DNA from: an uncultured Blautia sp.
GTDB lineage: Bacteria > Bacillota > Clostridia > Lachnospirales > Lachnospiraceae
Direction of reading: 5' to 3'
Assembly (NCBI GenBank): GCA_938028845.1
Contig: CALIZJ010000069.1
Span: 1-11,501, forward strand
DNA: 11,501 nucleotides
Under the pieces are notes generated by a model. That model saw only the letters and a program-made list of their open reading frames with translations. It had not been told where the DNA came from and did not search any database. Below are positions 6,740 through 11,501 of this stretch, one piece after another. The translations under genes were made by a program, and so were the position numbers. How positions within the stretch are numbered: position 1 is the stretch's first letter; every line of letters begins with the position of its first letter.

Positions 6740-7300
6740 TTACGCGTCCTCTTTTTTCTTCAAAAAAATATGTTTATTTGTCTTATATTCTTTCAAGCGC
6801 ACAAGCTCGTAGCCCATGGCCTCTGCATAAGAGAAATCTGTCTTTTTATCCGCCTCTACAATGATCAGCGTATTTTTATCTGCAACGCTGCTCTTCATAA
6901 GGCCGGCGAGAACCTGCTTTTCCAGTTCCATCCCATAGGGAGGATCCATAAAAATACAGTCGAAGACCGGCTCGCCCTCCAGCGCCCTGACGGCCTGGAG
7001 CGCGTCCATACATAATACTTTACTGTCTCTTATAAGTTTTGTAAAGATAAGATTATCTTTGATACATGTGCACGCTTTTGGGTTTTTATCTACAAATACG
7101 GCGAACTCCGCCCCACGGCTTAAAGCTTCGATGCCGATCCCTCCGCTTCCGGAAAAAAGATCCAGAAAACGGCAGGCAGGAATCTCCGGCTGCAGAATAT
7201 TAAAAAGTGTTTCTTTGATACGGTCTGTAGTAGGGCGTGTTTCCACCCCTGGTAAAGTCTTTAACGGAAGACGCCTGGCCTTCCCTGCGATCACTCTCAT
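6740..7300 (-). CDS. rsmD: 16S rRNA (guanine(966)-N(2))-methyltransferase
   Basis: An S-adenosylmethionine-dependent methylase that modifies G966 of 16S rRNA in the small ribosomal subunit. Numbering from ATG at 7300 (186 aa), it shows the family N-terminus MRVIAGKARRLPL, the RPTTDRIKETLFNIL block (22-36), motif I LDLFSGSGGIGIEALSRGA (46-64) for the cofactor, Asp71 in FVDKN as the likely ribose-binding acid, and the catalytic MDPPYG (118-123). The frame could extend to a TTG at 7318, but 7300 is chosen because the family begins MRVIAG and because its ATG overlaps the mgsA stop codon in an ATGA junction, the hallmark of translational coupling. GGAG lies 12 bases upstream, a little far, which also fits coupling. 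Confidence 0.96.
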   Translation of the reverse strand: MRVIAGKARRLPLKTLPGVETRPTTDRIKETLFNILQPEIPACRFLDLFSGSGGIGIEALSRGAEFAVFVDKNPKACTCIKDNLIFTKLIRDSKVLCMDALQAVRALEGEPVFDCIFMDPPYGMELEKQVLAGLMKSSVADKNTLIIVEADKKTDFSYAEAMGYELVRLKEYKTNKHIFLKKKEDA

Positions 7301-7692
7301 TTCAGATTCAGTCTCCAATCCAGATCACCGCGGGCAAGTCCAAGGATAAGAAGCTCCGCAGTGGCAATATTTGTCGCAACCGGAATATTATGCTGGTCGC
7401 ATCTTTTTACAATACTCATGATATCAGGTTCTTTCGGATCGATCATAGCCGGATTATAAAAGAGGATCACAAGATCCATGTCCTCCCGATCCACCATTTC
7501 CATAAACTGCTTATCGCCGCCGAGACTGCCTGCAAGGAATTTGTGTACATGCAGGCTGGTGGCTTCTTCTATCCTTCTGCCTGTAGTCCCGGTAGCATAT
7601 ACCTCATGTTTGGAAAGAATATTTTTATAAGCAATACAGAAATCCTCGATCAAAACTTTTTTACTGTTGTGTGCAATGATCCCTAAATTCAT
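7297..7692 (-). CDS. mgsA: Methylglyoxal synthase family protein with altered active-site residues
   Basis: The family converts dihydroxyacetone phosphate to methylglyoxal and phosphate. Numbering from ATG at 7692 (131 aa), the fold is clear: NLGIIAH with His8 and Lys12 for phosphate, YATGTTGRRIEEAT (32-45), SLGGDKQ with Asp60 (E. coli catalytic Asp71), and IPVATNIATAELLI. Asp90 matches E. coli Asp101. However, by my alignment Lys87 replaces E. coli His98 (PKEPD instead of PHEPD), Asn9 replaces Asp20 and Asn80 replaces Asp91, so activity or substrate may differ. The start at 7692 has GGAG nine bases upstream. The frame reaches back to 7764, but the predicted transcription start is about 7763, which excludes that start. 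First gene of a four-gene operon; its stop overlaps the rsmD start. Confidence 0.85.
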   Translation of the reverse strand: MNLGIIAHNSKKVLIEDFCIAYKNILSKHEVYATGTTGRRIEEATSLHVHKFLAGSLGGDKQFMEMVDREDMDLVILFYNPAMIDPKEPDIMSIVKRCDQHNIPVATNIATAELLILGLARGDLDWRLNLK

Positions 7693-7769
7693 AGTCCACC
7701 TCTCCACTCTTATACATTGCTGTGTCTTTGCTACATATTTCCTTAAATCTATAATTTTTCTCATCGAAC

Positions 7770-7798
7770 ATTATAACAAATAGCCAAAAGAAGTGCAA
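7770..7798 (-). promoter_or_regulatory. Sigma-A promoter of the mgsA-rsmD-coaD operon
   Basis: On the minus strand TTGCAC (7798-7793) and a perfect TATAAT (7775-7770) are separated by exactly 17 bases, and TGT before the -10 makes it an extended element. Transcription should start near 7763, giving a leader of about 70 bases to the ATG at 7692. I see no riboswitch or terminator structure in that leader. Confidence 0.75.
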
Positions 7799-7804
7799 TT
7801 AATT

Positions 7805-7830
7805 ATTGTAAAATATACAAAATTTACAAT
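7805..7830. repeat. Perfect 8-bp inverted repeat beside the mgsA promoter
   Basis: ATTGTAAA (7805-7812) and TTTACAAT (7823-7830) are perfect inverted copies around a 10-base centre, starting 7 bases upstream of the mgsA -35 box. A second pair, CAATTT (7827-7832) and AAATTG (7839-7844), overlaps it. This could be a regulator or UP-element site; in AT-rich DNA it could also arise by chance. Confidence 0.35.
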
Positions 7831-7988
7831 TTGTTAATAAATTGTTTTTTATCTCTTATGCAAAAATAAAACATATTATTATAAGATACCACATGCTTTG
7901 TCCATTTGCAAGCGCCAAAATACACCCAAAAATCTCTTTCTAAGTGAAAAATACCGCATAAAACCTGATATTGTACGAAAATAAAATC

Positions 7989-8017
7989 TTGCAAAAAATA
8001 AAGAATCATAGTATCCT
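7989..8017 (+). promoter_or_regulatory. Sigma-A promoter candidate for the H1-tailed gene
   Basis: TTGCAA (7989-7994), 17 bases, then TATCCT (8012-8017). The -10 matches 4 of 6 positions. Predicted start is near 8024, giving a leader of about 36 bases that contains AAGGAGG seven bases before the ATG at 8061. Confidence 0.45.
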
Positions 8018-8060
8018 ATATACCGTAATAATTATTTTCACCTTTTAAGGAGGCTAAAAT

Positions 8061-8489
8061 ATGGCTACAAGAACAACTACAAAAAAAGCAGAACCGAAAT
8101 CCACCACTGCGAAAAAGACAGCTAATGTAAAAGAGGCTCCTGTGAAGAATGTAGCTGCTGAAACCGTAACAGAAACTGCAGAAGCAGCAGAAAAAGCGCC
8201 TGCAAAAAAATCTGTAGCAAAGAAAACAGCAGCAAAAACTGCAACAAAAAAGACTACAACCAGAACCACAGCCAAAAAAGCAGCTCCTGCAAACACAGAA
8301 GTATATGTGCAGTTTTGGGGTAAGGAAGTATACGCAAAAGATGTGGTTGAGAATGTGAAGAAAATTTGGACGGAAGAGATGGGCAAAAAAGAATCTGATC
8401 TCAAAGACTTGAAAGTATACATCAAACCAGAAGACAACGGTGCACACTATGTTATCAACGGCGATATCACCGGATTTCTGGCTTTATAA
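8061..8489 (+). CDS. DUF6465-like protein with a histone H1-like Lys/Ala/Thr tail
   Basis: A 142-residue protein in two parts. Residues 1-79 are a low-complexity, strongly basic tail built from KK, AKK, TAAKT and TTRTT units, with a short acidic Ala/Glu break at about 32-45 (AAETVTETAEAAE). Residues 80-142 look like a small folded domain beginning EVYVQFWGKEVYAKDVV and ending YVINGDITGFLAL; I associate this with DUF6465 of Lachnospiraceae, a domain without known function. The tail resembles histone H1 C-termini and bacterial H1-like proteins, so DNA or RNA binding is a reasonable inference but not shown. Translation should be strong: AAGGAGG with seven-base spacing. It is a single-gene unit ending at a strong terminator. 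No signal peptide or membrane segment is visible. Confidence 0.85.
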   Translation: MATRTTTKKAEPKSTTAKKTANVKEAPVKNVAAETVTETAEAAEKAPAKKSVAKKTAAKTATKKTTTRTTAKKAAPANTEVYVQFWGKEVYAKDVVENVKKIWTEEMGKKESDLKDLKVYIKPEDNGAHYVINGDITGFLAL

Positions 8490-8523
8490 AATCCATGCAG
8501 TAAAATTTGTAGTACCTTAAAAG

Positions 8524-8560
8524 AAAAAGCCCAGATGAACCACCTTCATCTGAGCTTTTT
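8524..8560. terminator. Bidirectional intrinsic terminator between convergent genes
   Basis: GC-C-CAGATGAA (8529-8539) pairs with TTCATCTG-A-GC (8545-8555) around a CCACC loop, flanked by AAAAA on the left and TTTTT on the right. On the plus strand there is one C-A mismatch; on the minus strand it is a U-G wobble and the tail is TTTTTCTTTT. It can therefore end both the H1-tailed gene and the spore protein gene. Confidence 0.9.
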
Positions 8561-8604
8561 CTATTTTCTCATAGCGGTAAAAGTCTATGATTTATGACCG
8601 GAAA

Positions 8605-8829
8605 TTAATACTGGCCCTGAGAGCCTGTGGACATTTGTCTTTCCTGAGCTTCAATCATCTTTTTTACCATATACCCGCCTACACTTCCGTTCTGTTTGGA
8701 AGTCAGGTTTCCGTTGTATCCGTCTGTAAGCGGAACACCTAATTCATTTGCTACTTCAAATTTAAAACGGTCTAATGCGCCTTTTGCTTCAGGTACAACA
8801 GCTCTGTTGCTAGAAGAATTGTTTGACAT
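8605..8829 (-). CDS. Small acid-soluble spore protein, alpha/beta type
   Basis: A 74-residue spore-core protein that coats DNA in dormant spores, holding it in an A-like form and protecting it from UV and other damage; it is degraded to amino acids at germination. Both family signatures are present: KFEVANELGVPL (23-34), which contains the germination protease site (cut expected after Glu25), and NGSVGGYMVKKMIEAQE (47-63). The short Asn/Ser-rich N-terminus and Gln-rich end are typical. AGGAGG stands nine bases before the ATG. It is monocistronic, with the shared terminator downstream. Expression in the forespore under sigma-G is expected from the family. The many paralogues in such genomes prevent assigning a specific ssp name. 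Confidence 0.97.
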   Translation of the reverse strand: MSNNSSSNRAVVPEAKGALDRFKFEVANELGVPLTDGYNGNLTSKQNGSVGGYMVKKMIEAQERQMSTGSQGQY

Positions 8830-8875
8830 GATTCATTTCCTCCTTGGTTGTTTTGTTTATTGGATGTTACAATGG

Positions 8876-8903
8876 TAGTATATGAATTTAAAAAAATAAT
8901 ACA
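8876..8903 (-). promoter_or_regulatory. Possible forespore promoter of the spore protein gene
   Basis: On the minus strand TATACTA (8882-8876) resembles the sigma-G -10 element CATACTA, and TGTATT (8903-8898) resembles its -35, but the spacer is 15 bases, which may be shorter than normal for sigma-G. It sits about 45 bases before the start codon. No better candidate appears in the 123 bases between recG and this gene. Confidence 0.3.
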
Positions 8904-8952
8904 CTAGAAGTTATTTCATGTACTGGCAATTCCTGCCCATCCATTCATCCCT

Positions 8953-11004
8953 TTATAAACCAAGATTTTCCAGATCATTTTTCATATAGTTTAAAAGCGC
9001 CTTTTTCAGGAGTCCATGCTGGTCAAGGGCAAGATCCCGATCAAGCGCCAGGATTTCTCCCGCCGCTTCGCTGGCTTCTTTTAAAACACCTGCGTCATTA
9101 TAGATATCTCCGATTTTAAATTCCATAAGCCCGCTTTGCCGTATCCCGAAAAGATCCCCCGGTCCTCTAAGCTTAAGGTCCTCTCCTGCAATGAAAAATC
9201 CATCGTTGGATTTATTTAAAATTTCCAGACGTTTTGTAGTCTCCTCTGTGCCGGAACCCTGCATAAAAATACAATAAGACTGGAACTCTCCCCGGCCTAC
9301 CCTGCCCCGGAGCTGATGAAGCTGCGCAAGCCCGAAACGCTCCGCGTTTTCTATCATCATAACTGTGGCGTTAGGCACATTTACACCTACCTCCACTACT
9401 GTAGTGGATACAAGGATCTGAATTTCCCCAGAGGCAAAATTTTCCATTATCTGATTTTTTTCTTTCGCCTTCATTTTTCCATGAAGATAGGCAATCTTAA
9501 TATCTCCCGGAAAGATCTCCTTTATCCGCGCGGTATAATCCAATACGTTTTCTGCATCCAAGCCTTCGCTCTCTTCTACCATGGGACAGATGATATATGC
9601 CTGCCGTCCCTGCCGTATCTGTTTTTCAATAAAAGAATAGGCTTTTGGCCTGTAAGAAGTATTTACCACACAGTTTTTTATGGGAAGCCTTTTTGCCGGA
9701 AGCTCATCGATCACAGAGATATCCAGATCTCCGTAAAGGATGATCGCCAGCGTCCTTGGAATCGGCGTAGCGCTCATAACCAAAACGTTCGGCGGATTTC
9801 CCATAGTGGTAAGCGCCTCCCTTTGCTTTACTCCGAACCGGTGCTGTTCATCTGTGATCACCAGGCCTAAGCTTTTATAAGATACTTTTTCCTGGATCAG
9901 CGCATGGGTTCCAATGACGATGGCAGCCTCCCCGGATGCGATCTTCCCATATATCTCCCGTTTTTCCTTTGCCGTATTAGATCCTGTAAGAAGGACTGCC
10001 GGAAAAGAAAGCCCCTGCTCTTCCATCAGCCGGGCAAAAGCTTCGTAGTGCTGTCTTGCAAGCACCTCCGTAGGCACCATAAGGGCTGCCTGATAACCGT
10101 TTTCCGCAGCCATGATCATGGCAAGAAAAGCAAGGATCGTTTTGCCGCTTCCCACATCTCCCTGGATCAGCCTTGACATAAGCGCCTGCCCGGAAAGATC
10201 CCGTTCGATCTCATGCCAGACATTCATCTGCGCTTTGGTCAGGTCATAAGGAAGATTTTCAATAATCTGTTCCGTAGTCCAGGTTTCTTTCATGGGGAAG
10301 GTGTTTTTCGCCTCTTCTGTCTTTTCTTTCAGGTACTGTACAGCGAGAATAAACAGCAAGAATTCGTCAAACACCAGCCGTCTCCTGGCAAGCATCATTT
10401 TTTCCCGGTTTTCAGGAAAATGGATCTGGGAAATGGAGAAATTATAATCTGCCAGATGATACCGGCAGCGCAGCTCCTCCGGAAGAAACTCCGCTTCCAA
10501 AGCCTGTTCCTTTAAAACGGTTTTTACCAGCTTGCTGATGGTTTTATTAGAAAGCCCCGCCGTCAGTCCGTAGACAGGCTGCAAACTGTGGAGGATATTT
10601 TCGTAGGCAGCAAGGGTGAATACCTCCGGGTGCTCCAGCTCCAGTCTGCCCTGTTTTTTTACCACACGCCCCCGAAATACAAAGTATCCTCCCTTTTTTA
10701 AAGTGCTGCGAAGGTACGGCGCGTTAAACCATACCAGGGAAAGCTTTCCGCTTTGGTCGGCTGCCGTGGCTGTCACCACCTGAAGGTTCTTCACCTGTTT
10801 TACATAAATGCCGGAAATAACAGCCGCTGAAACGGCAGCCACACTGCCTTCTTTAATGTCTGAAATAGGCAGCGGCTCTTCGTATGCTTCATAATTTCTG
10901 GGGTAGTAATGGAGCAAATCATCGGTGTCAGAAATGCCGAGCTTTAAAAAAAGCTTCTCTGTCTTTTCTCCCACGCCCTTTATCTCTCTCAATGGTCTGT
11001 TCAT
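8953..11004 (-). CDS. recG: ATP-dependent DNA helicase RecG
   Basis: A superfamily 2 helicase that remodels stalled replication forks and Holliday junctions. The 683-residue protein is full length. It starts with a helix-hairpin-helix-like segment (EIKGVGEKTEKLFLKLGI, 7-24), followed by the wedge/OB-fold domain (about 50-150) that grips branched DNA, then the motor: Walker A GDVGSGKT (282-289), the DEQHR form of motif II (385-389), motif III SATPIPRT (411-418) and motif VI QLRGRVGRG (564-572). The end (GPGDLFGIRQSGLMEFKIGDI and after) is the RecG-specific C-terminal region. GAGGT lies six bases before the ATG at 11004. It lies directly downstream of yloV, but a strong hairpin and a palindrome occupy the 100 bases between them, so its transcription may be separate or attenuated. 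I see no good terminator in the 123 bases after its stop. Confidence 0.98.
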   Translation of the reverse strand: MNRPLREIKGVGEKTEKLFLKLGISDTDDLLHYYPRNYEAYEEPLPISDIKEGSVAAVSAAVISGIYVKQVKNLQVVTATAADQSGKLSLVWFNAPYLRSTLKKGGYFVFRGRVVKKQGRLELEHPEVFTLAAYENILHSLQPVYGLTAGLSNKTISKLVKTVLKEQALEAEFLPEELRCRYHLADYNFSISQIHFPENREKMMLARRRLVFDEFLLFILAVQYLKEKTEEAKNTFPMKETWTTEQIIENLPYDLTKAQMNVWHEIERDLSGQALMSRLIQGDVGSGKTILAFLAMIMAAENGYQAALMVPTEVLARQHYEAFARLMEEQGLSFPAVLLTGSNTAKEKREIYGKIASGEAAIVIGTHALIQEKVSYKSLGLVITDEQHRFGVKQREALTTMGNPPNVLVMSATPIPRTLAIILYGDLDISVIDELPAKRLPIKNCVVNTSYRPKAYSFIEKQIRQGRQAYIICPMVEESEGLDAENVLDYTARIKEIFPGDIKIAYLHGKMKAKEKNQIMENFASGEIQILVSTTVVEVGVNVPNATVMMIENAERFGLAQLHQLRGRVGRGEFQSYCIFMQGSGTEETTKRLEILNKSNDGFFIAGEDLKLRGPGDLFGIRQSGLMEFKIGDIYNDAGVLKEASEAAGEILALDRDLALDQHGLLKKALLNYMKNDLENLGL

Positions 11005-11030
11005 GCTGTCACCTCATTTTCTTCCCATAG

Positions 11031-11060
11031 AAAAGACGGAAGCTTTCCTTCCGTCTTTTT
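11031..11060. terminator. Strong bidirectional hairpin terminator between yloV and recG
   Basis: AAAAGACGGAA (11031-11041) and TTCCGTCTTTT (11049-11059) form a perfect 11-bp stem with a seven-base loop. On the minus strand the stem is followed by CTATGGG, so its own T-run (TTTT) is the tail; on the plus strand TTTTTC follows. It ends about 26 bases before the recG ATG. Confidence 0.75.
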
Positions 11061-11073
11061 CTGGCTATATATG

Positions 11074-11089
11074 AATCTGCCGGCAGATT
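11074..11089. repeat. Perfect 16-bp palindrome upstream of recG
   Basis: AATCTGCCGGCAGATT is a perfect palindrome with no central gap, just past the yloV stop. It could be an operator half of an unseen promoter or a small hairpin-forming element. A TATATA (minus strand) lies close downstream, but no matching -35 box is visible. Confidence 0.55.
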
Positions 11090-11104
11090 TCCTTTTTATC
11101 CGGC

Positions 11105-11501
11105 TTATTCCACTGAAATCACATAATAGTATATGGGCTGTCCTCCCATATTTAATTCCACTTCGCAGTCCGGATATTCCTCAGCCACAGCGTCTGTAAG
11201 AGCCTGGGCTTCCTCTTCCTGGATATCCGCGCCGTAATAGATGCTGATGATCTCGGATTCCTCATCCACCATAGCGGCTACTGTCTCTTTTGCAACAGAA
11301 GTGCGGTCCTGACCCACTGCGAGGATTCCGGAATCTCCGATTCCCATAATATCTCCCTCATGGATCTCCTTATCATCGATCCTGGTATCCCGGACTGCGT
11401 AAGTGATCTGCCCGGTTTTCACTTTGGTGATAGCTTCTGCCATAGCCTCTTCATTTTCCTTCGCATCTTTCTCCGGAACATAGCTGATCATGGCGCTCAC
11501 G
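11105..11501 (-). CDS. yloV: DAK2-family protein YloV (fatty acid kinase FakA-like), C-terminal end only
   Basis: The last 132 codons of a gene that begins beyond the right edge. The fragment reads SAMISYVPEKDAKENEEAM, then TGQITYAVRDTRIDDKEI, HEGDIMGIGDSGILAVG and a terminal domain ending IYYYVISVE. The VKTGQITYAVRD and KEIHEGDIMGI segments are characteristic of the C-terminal part of YloV/FakA-type proteins. In that family the N-terminal DhaL-like domain (outside the window) binds ATP and phosphorylates fatty acids held by a FakB partner; the end seen here belongs to the domain thought to contact the partner. The frame is open to the edge, so no start can be given. The neighbouring yloV-recG order is common in Firmicutes. 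Confidence 0.9.
   Translation of the reverse strand, partial: VSAMISYVPEKDAKENEEAMAEAITKVKTGQITYAVRDTRIDDKEIHEGDIMGIGDSGILAVGQDRTSVAKETVAAMVDEESEIISIYYGADIQEEEAQALTDAVAEEYPDCEVELNMGGQPIYYYVISVE

Larger units (their letters stand above)
7799..8060. other. AT-rich intergenic region between the divergent mgsA operon and the H1-tailed gene
   Basis: Together with the mgsA leader and promoter this leaves 368 bases (7693-8060) without a protein gene I can support. It holds the mgsA promoter, an inverted repeat at 7805-7830, and a promoter candidate plus ribosome binding site for the plus-strand gene at 8061. A 61-codon minus-strand frame at 7824-8009 has no ribosome binding site and an unlikely composition. 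Between about 7850 and 7985 I see nothing beyond AT-rich sequence. Confidence 0.6.

Noticed and set aside
7827..7850. Plus-strand terminator made of CAATTT/AAATTG followed by six T
   Set aside because: The stem is only 6 A/T-rich pairs and no plus-strand gene ends upstream of it; more likely AT-rich background or part of a promoter-proximal site.
7824..8009. Minus-strand 61-codon frame in the AT-rich intergenic region
   Set aside because: No ribosome binding site, aromatic-rich random-looking composition, no neighbour support.
8061..8300. Short repeats of AAAAAAGCAG/ACAGC type as a possible repeat array
   Set aside because: They are imperfect codon-level repeats that encode the Lys/Ala/Thr tail, not spaced direct repeats; no CRISPR-like structure.
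8016..8447. Two long minus-strand frames (8016-8447 and 8054-8437) rich in Cys/Phe or Ala/Val
   Set aside because: They are antisense images of the Lys/Ala/Thr repeats of the plus-strand H1-tailed gene, which has the ribosome binding site, promoter and terminator.
8935..8952. Terminator for recG using GGCA/TGCC downstream of the stop
   Set aside because: Only a 4-bp stem and no adjacent T-run on the minus strand.
9316..9870. Plus-strand 184-codon frame inside recG
   Set aside because: Antisense to intact RecG helicase motifs; no start signals.

Overview
The window reads as ordinary chromosomal DNA of an endospore-forming Firmicute of class Clostridia, most likely a Lachnospiraceae member. 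The evidence is an alpha/beta-type small acid-soluble spore protein gene, a ylbJ sporulation membrane protein gene, strong AGGAGG-type ribosome binding sites, intrinsic terminators, a DUF6465-type protein with a histone H1-like tail, and the gene order mgsA-rsmD-coaD-coiled-coil protein beside recG and yloV. Genus cannot be fixed from the sequence. I see no mobile element, CRISPR array, tRNA or rRNA gene.

Layout, left to right. (1) Positions 1-2964, minus strand: a cell-envelope M23 endopeptidase, then a small alarmone synthetase with its own extended -10 promoter, then the 5' part of a YgiQ-type radical SAM gene that runs off the left edge. (2) 3133-4587, minus strand: pepD dipeptidase, closed by a good intrinsic terminator. 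(3) 4670-5599, plus strand: ylbJ, behind a sigma-E-like promoter candidate. Its 3' end overlaps by 15 bp the end of the convergent operon from the right. (4) 5585-7692, minus strand: a tight operon mgsA-rsmD-coaD-coiled-coil gene, driven by a clear promoter at 7770-7798. (5) 7693-8060: an AT-rich intergenic stretch. (6) 8061-8489, plus strand: the H1-tailed DUF6465-like gene, converging on the spore protein gene (8605-8829, minus) across a bidirectional terminator. (7) 8953-11004, minus strand: recG. (8) 11105-11501, minus strand: the 3' end of a YloV-type DAK2-family gene, separated from recG by a perfect 16-bp palindrome and a strong hairpin.

Most of the genes are housekeeping: stringent response (SAS), CoA synthesis (coaD), 16S rRNA methylation (rsmD), recombination and replication repair (recG), peptide turnover (pepD), lipid or acyl-phosphate metabolism (yloV). 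Two more (ylbJ, SASP) belong to sporulation. Three starts are placed downstream of the longest possible frame (SAS, rsmD, mgsA), because promoters, ribosome binding sites and family N-termini agree on the shorter proteins.

I found no convincing new multi-gene system. The items most worth a second look are the methylglyoxal synthase-like protein with a Lys at the usual active-site His and two conserved Asp changed to Asn, the H1-tailed small protein, the extra cysteine cluster in YgiQ, the palindrome plus terminator directly ahead of recG, and the convergent operon ends that overlap within coding sequence.
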